From Candidatus Tayloriibacteriota bacterium (GTDB lineage Bacteria > Patescibacteriota > Minisyncoccia > Phycocordibacterales > PALSA-1337), in contig JAPLZH010000055.1 of assembly GCA_026395105.1 (NCBI GenBank), forward strand, positions 1 to 7,380: DNA of 7,380 nucleotides. The letters run 5' to 3'. Made by a program: the position numbers and the translations under genes. Positions within the stretch are counted from its first letter, which is position 1. Every line of letters starts with the position of its first letter. Shown one piece after another: positions 1 to 6,035 of this stretch. The notes beneath the pieces are model-generated. The model was not told the origin of the DNA. It searched no databases and was given only the letters and a program-made list of their open reading frames with translations.

Positions 1-1464
1 GGCATCGGGACAGCAACACCTCAATATCCTTTGGATGTGGTCGGCAATATCCGTTCTTATAATTCGACTTATGACACATTTGCCAGATTAGACGCGAATC
101 AGTACGCCGCGTCTATCGTCGGCAGATACTCAACTTTCACGTCAGATGCCAATTTCTTCTCTCATTCTACCAACAATTTATATCTGAGCGGGGCCTACCT
201 TTCCAATTCCGTTGGTTCGGTCGCCGGCATCTCGGTTAGAAATGGTTATAACCCTTATGCCGATACATCAAAGTCGTTCAATCTAGTTGGCCGATATCAA
301 TCCGTATCTGATAGGCATGGTATAAACCTCCGTTATGATTCAACGAATAGAAGCTACTTCTTGGATACCTTTAACAACGGAGCGGGCAACGAGAGGCCTT
401 TGTCCCTCGGAGTCAGCAGCACAGCAGTGCTCACTATTGCGACAAGTACGAACGTCGGCATCGGTACCACCACCCCTAGCACCACGCTCACCGTCGTCGG
501 TACTAGCACACTACTCGGCCATGTACTACCCGGCACAGATAATACATATTCACTCGGCGCATCAGGTAATCGCTGGGCATCACTATATTCACAGACACTA
601 AATACAGGAGACTTAGTCTTTGCAAATGATTTCAGACTCTTAGAAGCATCACCCGCCTCTACTTCACAGGCCATGATCTGGAAGAATCAGAATGGCAAAG
701 AAATGTTTAATCTAGATGAGAATGGTAACTTAGCATTAGCCGGGGACATTTGCACTTCAGATGTAAACTGTTTTAATAAGACGGTGAATAAAGTGGCTGG
801 TATTAGTGAACAGATTAATTCTTTACAGAATTCTTTTCAGGCCATGACTCTCTTAAGCACCAGTTCAGAAATGATGATTAAGATTTCAGAGATAATAGAC
901 GCTAATCTTTTAAAGATAAAGGAGTGGACGATGGAGAAGGTGACAGCCGTACTCGCGGTCTTTGACTCCATACAGGCTAAGTCTATTAGTACTGAAACTA
1001 TTAATGCAGGAACCGCGACCATTTCAAACGGTATTGAGATGAAGGACACAGCGACGGGATTATCTTACTGTGTACGCATCACTAATGGACAAATGATAAA
1101 TACAGCCGGATCATGCTCTAACCAAGCTACCTCTACAGCCACGAATGTTAGAACAAATGCCACAATTAACACTGCAAATGTTATACAGTCTATTAGCACC
1201 CCAGTACAGGCAACTTCAGTCGTCACCACTTCTACACAGATTATGTCCACGACTACACTCCCTATCATAGAGCCGGTCGCGACTTCTACTACACCAACTA
1301 CAGCGTCTTCGACTCCGGAAGTAGTACCCGTGATAACTCCAGTTAATACGCCAGAGTCGGTATCATCTACACCTGCGCCAGTGATTACACCAGAAAAAAC
1401 TCCTGAACCCGCGGTGATACCATCAGAGGATCCTGTTCCTGCAGTGCCTACTACTAATGAATAA
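1..1464 (+). CDS. Fibre-like repetitive surface protein, 5'-truncated by the window edge
   Basis: The frame is open from base 1, so the N-terminus lies outside the window; 487 residues are visible. Two copies of a GIGT-TP module followed by L-V-G are seen, at residues 1-15 and 153-165. Between them are beta-rich segments with two VGRY elements, and after them an 'NTYSLGASGNRWASLY' segment of the kind found in tail-fibre-like proteins. Residues ~259-325 look helical, a possible coiled-coil stalk. A small Cys-containing domain follows, with YCVRI then an NG turn then GSC. From ~376 to the end the chain is a Thr/Ser/Pro/Val-rich low-complexity tail ending PTTNE, without an LPXTG motif or C-terminal membrane helix. 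I infer a secreted or cell-surface fibre or adhesin, anchored if at all through the unseen N-terminus. Bases 421-480 have 34 G/C of 60, clearly richer than the downstream genes, which fits a modular or exchanged region. The exact function is unknown. Confidence 0.8.
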   Translation, partial: GIGTATPQYPLDVVGNIRSYNSTYDTFARLDANQYAASIVGRYSTFTSDANFFSHSTNNLYLSGAYLSNSVGSVAGISVRNGYNPYADTSKSFNLVGRYQSVSDRHGINLRYDSTNRSYFLDTFNNGAGNERPLSLGVSSTAVLTIATSTNVGIGTTTPSTTLTVVGTSTLLGHVLPGTDNTYSLGASGNRWASLYSQTLNTGDLVFANDFRLLEASPASTSQAMIWKNQNGKEMFNLDENGNLALAGDICTSDVNCFNKTVNKVAGISEQINSLQNSFQAMTLLSTSSEMMIKISEIIDANLLKIKEWTMEKVTAVLAVFDSIQAKSISTETINAGTATISNGIEMKDTATGLSYCVRITNGQMINTAGSCSNQATSTATNVRTNATINTANVIQSISTPVQATSVVTTSTQIMSTTTLPIIEPVATSTTPTTASSTPEVVPVITPVNTPESVSSTPAPVITPEKTPEPAVIPSEDPVPAVPTTNE

Positions 1465-1474
1465 ATAAAATAAT

Positions 1475-2032
1475 ATGAAAGATTTTTTGAAGAAAAACTT
1501 TGTAATTTTACTCGCATTCGCACTGCCGATAATACTTGTCATTATAGTAGCCTTAAGTGTATATCTACCATCAATATTCCTTTCTACGAAATATGATTTT
1601 ATATACACATCATGTGGTGATAGTTCATACCCCTATTCATATTCTTCCTGTAATGATTATATGTAAAAGCACTATTCAGTTATGGATAATAAGCTAGTAG
1701 AAAATCTTGGAGATCCTAATAAGGGGAAATATACTGACCGAATCTTTTTGCATGATACTAAAAATAATGTAAGCAGGGAGATAACGTTTAAAGAGGCAAA
1801 GGAATTAACTCTAAATAATTTTATAATATCACCTGATGACGCCACAATCTCAGGTCATTATGATAGCGGAGGGGATTCCTTCTTTATCTTTGGTAGCCAT
1901 TCCTCATCTTTCGGTTACTATCTTATGAAAGGGAACAGTCAAAAAAAGATGAATCTTTTGAATAATATTAATGGATATTATTATCAAAATAATTTTCAAT
2001 TCCTAGGCTGGGTATTACCGGGCAGGAATTAA
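1475..2032 (+). pseudogene. Small membrane-anchored extracytoplasmic protein, split by an in-frame TAA
   Basis: Two open segments, 1475-1666 (63 codons) and 1682-2032 (116 codons), lie in the same frame and are separated only by TAA at 1664-1666 plus five sense codons. Read through, they give one 185-residue protein. It has a short basic N-terminus, one membrane helix at residues ~8-31, a Tyr/Ser/Cys-rich stretch (C47, C59), and a soluble domain with 'RIFLHDTKNN', 'REITFKEAKELTL' and a 'FQFLGWVLPGRN' end. From memory, similar uninterrupted proteins occur in Parcubacteria, with a Gln near the stop position; CAA to TAA would be a single change. The second segment alone has no membrane anchor and no visible ribosome binding site at its ATG (1682). 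It starts 10 nt after the fibre gene stop and 14 nt before the next gene, so it sits in an operon. The function is unknown. A sequencing error, or two truly separate peptides, cannot be excluded. Confidence 0.7.
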
Positions 2033-2046
2033 TTAAATAATATTTT

Positions 2047-3027
2047 ATGAATAAAGAGGAATTATTAAATGAACTTTCGACTAGAATAAAGGCTGGGGAT
2101 ATAAGCCGGGAAGAACTGATGAGCCACCTGAATTTTCCGACTGTAGTACAGAGCGAAAATACAGAGGGAAAGGAGACACTTTTTTCAGTAACGAAGGTGC
2201 TATATGTTTTAGGGGCCGTGATAGTGATTATAGGTATTTCTATCTTTGTTCATCAGATTTGGGGAAGCTTAGGATCTTTCTGGCGCATTTTAGTTACACT
2301 CGGACTCGGACTTCTGATTACAGCTAGTGGATCGATTATAATTAATAGTAAAGCAGATAAAAACCTCGGGGCAACTTTTCATTTTATAGGTGGTTTGTTA
2401 ATTCCAGGAGGGGCAGTAGTAACTCTCGTAGAGCTAAGTACTGGCGCGTACCATCCGTGGATTGTCGTAATCACATTCGGTGTTATCTTTGCCTTTTATC
2501 TATTATTAAATGCGGTGCATAAAAGTACTGTTTTGACCTTTTTTGCAATAGCTAATGGAACGGCCCTCGTCTATCTCACAGTCAGTGCACTTATCGGTGA
2601 AACATCCGATTCGAGTTTTAGAATATTAGATATATACAAATATTTAACTATGGCGATGGGCGTAAGCTATATCCTACTCTGTTATGCCTTTCGCGATAAG
2701 TGGAGTAAAAAACTCATTTGGATTCTTAATTTCATTGGAATAATAGCTTTTCTCGGAACTGCTTTCTCCCAAGTTTTTGATTCTATTACATGGCAAATAC
2801 TTTATTTCCTTTTTGTAATCGGAGGTCTATTCCTGTCAGTATATTTGAAAAATGGAGGAGTTTTGATTATTAGCACTCTATTCCTTCTCGCCCATGTCTC
2901 ATATATTACGAGCGAGTATTTCGGTCACTCTATGGGATGGCCAGTTTCTCTCGTTATACTCGGTTTTCTCTTTATACTGTTCGGATATATTTCTATAAGC
3001 ATAAATAAAAAATATATAGCAAATTAA
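2047..3027 (+). CDS. Polytopic membrane protein, DUF2157-like
   Basis: This is a 326-residue protein. Its ~45-residue soluble N-terminus has the pattern 'ELSTRIKAGDISREEL', an amphipathic helix pair like the N-terminal part of DUF2157 membrane proteins. About ten hydrophobic segments follow, near residues 48-69, 78-100, 108-130, 137-156, 160-183, 197-215, 222-243, 248-268, 271-289 and 297-319. The chain ends in a short Lys-containing tail. No catalytic motif is visible. The DUF2157 label rests on topology and the N-terminal pattern only, and the role of that family is not established. The gene starts 14 nt after the interrupted gene, in an AT-rich leader with no Shine-Dalgarno sequence, and is probably co-transcribed with the two genes before it. 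Confidence 0.75.
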   Translation: MNKEELLNELSTRIKAGDISREELMSHLNFPTVVQSENTEGKETLFSVTKVLYVLGAVIVIIGISIFVHQIWGSLGSFWRILVTLGLGLLITASGSIIINSKADKNLGATFHFIGGLLIPGGAVVTLVELSTGAYHPWIVVITFGVIFAFYLLLNAVHKSTVLTFFAIANGTALVYLTVSALIGETSDSSFRILDIYKYLTMAMGVSYILLCYAFRDKWSKKLIWILNFIGIIAFLGTAFSQVFDSITWQILYFLFVIGGLFLSVYLKNGGVLIISTLFLLAHVSYITSEYFGHSMGWPVSLVILGFLFILFGYISISINKKYIAN

Positions 3028-3062
3028 AGGCTTTTATCATAAATTTGTTTTCCATATATTTA

Positions 3063-3092
3063 TTGTCAAAATACTTTGCAAAATGTTAAAAT
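3063..3092 (+). promoter_or_regulatory. Extended -10 promoter for the 3127 gene
   Basis: TTGTCA at 3063-3068 (5 of 6 to TTGACA) and TAAAAT at 3087-3092 (5 of 6 to TATAAT) are separated by 18 nt. TG at 3084-3085 gives an extended -10 (TGtTAAAAT). A second, weaker pair follows in tandem: TTGCAA at 3076-3081 and TAAAAT at 3100-3105, again 18 nt apart. The surrounding 3061-3120 block has only 8 G/C in 60. Transcription should begin near 3099, leaving a leader of about 28 nt without a Shine-Dalgarno sequence. The 99-nt gap 3028-3126 holds nothing else that I can see. Confidence 0.6.
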
Positions 3093-3126
3093 AGATAGAT
3101 AAAATTTATTAATTTAATTATATTAT

Positions 3127-4344
3127 ATGGATGAGATAAATACGCAAACTTCAGTTCGGTCAACAGTAGAGACTCCTATTCAGAGTCCAAAGCCCGAAGG
3201 TCATGTTTTAAAAATGATTATCACAGTCATAGTGGTGATAATAGTACTCGGTGGTATAGCTTACGGAGCTAACTGGGTGTATGTTAAAAGTCAGTCTGGA
3301 AAGGTCACTGTCGGTACTGTCGTCAGCAAAATGATGGATGATATTAAGGACTCGAAGATAAAGAGTGTGGAATTTACCGCTTCTGGATCTGCTGATTTGA
3401 CTGGTTTGAATTCTTTGCAAGCTGAGACTAGTATGAGCCCTGCCGGTTTCCCTCAGGGTATTACTGCCATGAACGTAAGTATGACATCTAACGGTATGAT
3501 TGACGCTACAGTTAAAGATAATCTTAGTGTATATGTAAATATTACTACTGAGGCAAAATTAACAGCAGATGAAAATTCTCAGGCAGGAGCAATGCTCGCT
3601 GGACTCGGTAAAATGAACCTTGATTTAGAATTTTACCTTTTCAAAGATTCAGTTTATTTTAAAATTAATAAAGTTCCCTCTGTCATAAGTTTATACGCTA
3701 AAATGTATGCCGGAATCGATATTTCAAAATATATCGGAAAGTGGATGTATTATCAGAGCGAAAAAGATTTCGCTACATTTAATGCGCAGTTAAAAGGTAT
3801 TTCACAGTACATAGGAAATAATCTAACAGATGATCAGTATACAAAGTTAAAGAAGGCAATAGCTGATTTCTACGATGGTGGAGTAATGAATATAGCAGAT
3901 AGAAAGCCAGAAACGACTAAAGACGGTCAAAGCGTAACAGCCCTATATGTAAATTTTGACGGAAAGAAAATGTATCCTGCTTCAGTAAAGTTAATGAAAG
4001 ATTTGAATGAGATTTTTGCAAATAAAAATGGTAGTGGAGAATTAGAGAAAATGTTAAACGACGCTAGTTTCAAAAAGCTTCTAGAAGGGTATTCATCAAA
4101 TAATTTAAAATTATTAGTCGGATCTGATGGATATTTATATGGTTCTAGCGGAACTGTTAACATAGCTGGCAGTGATATTTCACCCGCTATGTCTGAAAAT
4201 GTGGATTTCAGTTTGAAGAATTATAATAAAAGCTTTAAATTAGAGAAGCCTGCAGATGCTAGAAATATCATCGAGGTGGCAGCAGAAATACAGAATCAGA
4301 TAAATGCAGCTTCTAAAACTAAAATAAATACTAAACTAAAATAA
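3127..4344 (+). CDS. Single-pass, outward-facing protein with large beta-rich domain
   Basis: The 405-residue protein has a polar ~27-residue N-terminal tail rich in Thr, Ser and Pro. One strong membrane helix follows at ~28-52, with no signal-peptidase or lipobox site, and then a ~350-residue extracytoplasmic domain. The domain starts with a helix ('TVVSKMMDDIKDSKIKSV') and continues with alternating beta strands, for example 'MNVSMTSNGMIDATVKDNLS' and 'LDLEFYLFKDSVYFKINKV'. This layout recalls LolA/LppX-type half-barrels that bind lipids, but that is a fold guess and I do not recognise a named family. No cysteine is seen in the protein. The gene has its own promoter. Its last codons lie in a 17-nt tandem duplication that changes the frame; with one copy the frame would continue as 'TKINTPAKAANAKAGAFE', so the present C-terminus may be recent. 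It converges on ung with 48 nt between the stops. Confidence 0.8.
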   Translation: MDEINTQTSVRSTVETPIQSPKPEGHVLKMIITVIVVIIVLGGIAYGANWVYVKSQSGKVTVGTVVSKMMDDIKDSKIKSVEFTASGSADLTGLNSLQAETSMSPAGFPQGITAMNVSMTSNGMIDATVKDNLSVYVNITTEAKLTADENSQAGAMLAGLGKMNLDLEFYLFKDSVYFKINKVPSVISLYAKMYAGIDISKYIGKWMYYQSEKDFATFNAQLKGISQYIGNNLTDDQYTKLKKAIADFYDGGVMNIADRKPETTKDGQSVTALYVNFDGKKMYPASVKLMKDLNEIFANKNGSGELEKMLNDASFKKLLEGYSSNNLKLLVGSDGYLYGSSGTVNIAGSDISPAMSENVDFSLKNYNKSFKLEKPADARNIIEVAAEIQNQINAASKTKINTKLK

Positions 4345-4349
4345 ATACT
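4316..4349. repeat. Perfect 17-nt tandem duplication
   Basis: The unit AAACTAAAATAAATACT occurs at 4316-4332 and again, with no mismatch, at 4333-4349. It spans the last codons and the stop of the 3127 gene. Because 17 is not a multiple of three, the second copy is read in another frame and supplies the TAA at 4342-4344. Confidence 0.9.
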
Positions 4350-4380
4350 CCTGCAAAAGCTGCGAATGCAAAGGCGGGAG
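4333..4380 (-). terminator. Candidate intrinsic terminator of ung
   Basis: GCGGGAG (4374-4380) can pair with CTCCTGC (4348-4354) as a 7-bp stem, read on the minus strand. The pairing contains one mismatch that is G-U-compatible only in the plus-strand RNA. The loop is 19 nt. A second possible pairing is AAAGCT (4356-4361) with AGCTTT (4379-4384). On the minus strand the stem is followed by TATTTATTTTAGTTT, 11 T in 15. The stem begins 12 nt after the ung stop. The long loop and short stem make this a modest call. On the plus strand no T-run follows, so it is unlikely to be a strong terminator for the converging gene. Confidence 0.35.
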
Positions 4381-4392
4381 CTTTCGAGGTCT

Positions 4393-5094
4393 CTAATGCC
4401 AGTCTATCTCTCTTAGTCCGTTTTTCTTCAGATACTCGTTTGTTTTACTAAAGTGTTTTGAGCCGAAGAAGCCATTATAAGCGGAAAAAGGCGAAGGGTG
4501 CTTAGCCTCTAAAACGAAATGTTTTAAGCGGTCTATCACAGCGCCTTTTTTCTTTGCATAATTTCCCCAAAGTATAAAAACTAAATTTTCCTTTTCTCTC
4601 GAAAGCTTTTCTATAACAGCATCAGTAAATTCTTCCCAGCCCCTTTTCTGATGAGAGCCTGGAGTGTTCGCTCGCACAGTGAGCGTGGCATTTAAAAGTA
4701 ATACACCCTGTTTTGCCCATCTGGATAAGTTACCATTTTGCTCTGGAATGTAGTCTAGGTCTCCCTCTATTTCTTTAAAGATATTTTTAAGAGACGGCGG
4801 AATAGGGACAGTCTCATGAACGGCAAAGCAAAGGCCGTTCGCCTGCTTCGGTCCGTGATATGGATCCTGGCCGATTATTACGACCTTTGCCTTATCAAAA
4901 GGGCAGAGGTCAAAAGCTCTGAAAATGTCCGCCGGTTTAGGATAGACTTTTTGCTCTAAATATTCATTTCTAATGAAAGAAGAAAGCTTTTTAAAATAGG
5001 GCTTCGCGAATTCGCCACATAATGCGGTTTTCCAAGAACCTTCGATTTTCAGGTTTGATGGAACTTTTACTGATTTTGCTGAATCGGCTGGCAT
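4393..5094 (-). CDS. ung: Uracil-DNA glycosylase, family 1
   Basis: The enzyme removes uracil from DNA as the first step of base excision repair. The 233-residue protein matches the usual bacterial length. Visible motifs are GQDPYHG (75-81, catalytic Asp D77, and Y79, which shuts out thymine), PPSL (99-102), LLLNATLTV (132-140, with uracil-reading N135), WGNYA (176-180) and HPSP (199-202, with H199 as the catalytic His). The residue after HPSP is Phe (F203), where the E. coli enzyme has its intercalating Leu. I chose ATG at 5092-5094 (MPADSAKS). It puts the conserved 'SWKTAL' start at residue 20, and a -10 hexamer ends 6 nt upstream. The frame stays open to 5346, but that extension would run antisense through the next gene and has no family likeness. 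The gene is divergent from the nucleotidyltransferase unit, with 70 nt between the starts. The stop is TAG. Confidence 0.96.
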   Translation of the reverse strand: MPADSAKSVKVPSNLKIEGSWKTALCGEFAKPYFKKLSSFIRNEYLEQKVYPKPADIFRAFDLCPFDKAKVVIIGQDPYHGPKQANGLCFAVHETVPIPPSLKNIFKEIEGDLDYIPEQNGNLSRWAKQGVLLLNATLTVRANTPGSHQKRGWEEFTDAVIEKLSREKENLVFILWGNYAKKKGAVIDRLKHFVLEAKHPSPFSAYNGFFGSKHFSKTNEYLKKNGLREIDWH

Positions 5095-5100
5095 GTATGT

Positions 5101-5106
5101 ATTGTA
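5101..5106 (-). promoter_or_regulatory. -10 box of ung, leaderless start predicted
   Basis: TACAAT (minus strand, 5106 to 5101) matches TATAAT at 5 of 6. Exactly 6 nt (ACATAC) separate it from the ung ATG, so transcription would begin at or next to the start codon. No good -35 hexamer is visible 16-18 nt upstream, and no Shine-Dalgarno sequence is present. Confidence 0.45.
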
Positions 5107-5129
5107 GCCGATTTTGGCCAAAAAGTAAT

Positions 5130-5158
5130 TTGGATTTATCGATTTTCTATGATAAAAT
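5130..5158 (+). promoter_or_regulatory. Extended -10 promoter of the nucleotidyltransferase unit, leaderless start predicted
   Basis: TAAAAT at 5153-5158 is preceded by TGA, giving an extended -10 (TGaTAAAAT). A weak -35, TTGGAT (5130-5135), lies 17 nt upstream. The hexamer ends 6 nt before the ATG at 5165, so the transcript probably starts at the start codon. It shares the 70-nt gap 5095-5164 with the opposing ung promoter, so the two may interfere with or be co-regulated by each other. Confidence 0.55.
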
Positions 5159-5164
5159 GTAGCA

Positions 5165-5353
5165 ATGAAGAACTGGTCAACAGATACAAAAGAACTCGAA
5201 AAAGATGTTGAAAAGCTGGTCATTTGGAAGCTAGAACAGCTTATTAATTTTGGCTTAGATGGTTCTAAACTAAAGATTACTGATTTAAAGAAATACTGGA
5301 ACGTTATTAACATTGATCCATCAAAAAGAAAATTCCTAGCCACCATTATTTAA
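5165..5353 (+). CDS. Small charged helical protein, putative partner/antitoxin of the nucleotidyltransferase
   Basis: The 62-residue protein is mostly helical and charged. It has an N-terminal 'MKNWSTDTKELEKD', a central 'WKLEQLINFGLDG' (21-33), then 'LKKYWNVINIDPSKRKFL' (41-58). It has no membrane segment and no recognisable winged-helix DNA-binding domain, so it is not a standard AbiEi antitoxin. From memory, similar short proteins (NWSTD, FGLDG, LKKYW, DP-KR-FL) precede nucleotidyltransferase genes in other Parcubacteria. It ends 19 nt before the nucleotidyltransferase gene and has its own leaderless-type promoter, the layout of a toxin-antitoxin pair with the small gene first. A neutralising or substrate-presenting role is inferred from position only. 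It overlaps antisense the unsupported upstream extension of ung, which I rejected. Confidence 0.75.
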   Translation: MKNWSTDTKELEKDVEKLVIWKLEQLINFGLDGSKLKITDLKKYWNVINIDPSKRKFLATII

Positions 5354-5372
5354 CAGTAAAATCATTGATTAA

Positions 5373-6035
5373 ATGCAGTCTATCTTATCAGAAAATCAAA
5401 AGAAAATATTAAATCTTCTTTCTGGTGAAAAAGACATCTTTTCTAATTTTTATTTAGGTGGAGGAACTGCATTAGCCGAATTTTATCTAAAGCACAGGCT
5501 TTCAGAGGACTTAGATTTTTTTTCAGAAAACGAGTTTGATCCTTTATCGATTTCAGTAATTCTTAAGAAAATGCAGGACATTATGGGGATAAAAAAAGTG
5601 GAGTATACAAACAGCTTTAATAGAAATTTATTTTTCCTTGATCTAGAAGATGGAGATAAGATTAAGACCGAATTTACTTTCTTTCCCTTTCCAAGGATCG
5701 ATAAAAAGAATAAAATAGGATCACTGTCTATAGATAGTATGCAGGATATAGCTGTAAATAAGATTTTTACTATCTATCAGAATCCTCGCTCTAGAGATTT
5801 CATAGACCTGTATTTTATTTTGCAAAAAGAGAAAGATTGGTTTCTCGACGATTTAATAAAGAATGCTCAGGTTAAATTTGACACATATTTAGATCCCATT
5901 CAGCTCGGAACACAATACATGAAAGTTAAAGAATTAAAGGACTACCCTAAAATGATAATTAAGATAGATGGCGAAGTTTGGCAGGATTTTTTTATTAATG
6001 AGGCAAAAAAACTTAAAAGTAAAATTATAGAGTAA
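5373..6035 (+). CDS. AbiEii/AbiGii-type nucleotidyltransferase (type IV toxin-like)
   Basis: The 220-residue protein has the nucleotidyltransferase signature of the AbiEii/AbiGii toxin family (DUF1814): GGGTAL (29-34), then 'HRLSEDLDFF' (41-50) with the metal-binding pair D46 and D48. A likely third acidic residue is E100 in 'KIKTEF'. A downstream 'DIAVNKI' (125-131; D125, K130) and 'RSRDFIDLY' (139-147; R141, D142, D145) match the family's later motifs. Members such as AbiEii and MenA-type toxins transfer nucleotides, in known cases to tRNA ends, and act in the cytoplasm. The substrate here is not readable from sequence. All key residues are present, so it should be active. The start is fixed by TAA at 5370-5372 just before the ATG. 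It follows the 62-residue gene by 19 nt, and its TAA overlaps the next ATG by one base, so translation is probably coupled. Some relatives are housekeeping or defence enzymes rather than toxins. Confidence 0.88.
   Translation: MQSILSENQKKILNLLSGEKDIFSNFYLGGGTALAEFYLKHRLSEDLDFFSENEFDPLSISVILKKMQDIMGIKKVEYTNSFNRNLFFLDLEDGDKIKTEFTFFPFPRIDKKNKIGSLSIDSMQDIAVNKIFTIYQNPRSRDFIDLYFILQKEKDWFLDDLIKNAQVKFDTYLDPIQLGTQYMKVKELKDYPKMIIKIDGEVWQDFFINEAKKLKSKIIE

Noticed and set aside
335..674. Open frames on both strands inside the fibre gene
   Set aside because: They are shadow frames with no family likeness; the in-frame fibre modules explain the region.
1065..1523. Minus-strand 152-codon frame, rich in Gly/Val/Thr
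   Set aside because: It is antisense to the low-complexity tail of the fibre gene; its composition mirrors that repeat.
5095..5346. Upstream extension of the ung reading frame
   Set aside because: It runs antisense through the 62-residue gene, has no UDG likeness, and a -10 box fits the internal ATG at 5094.
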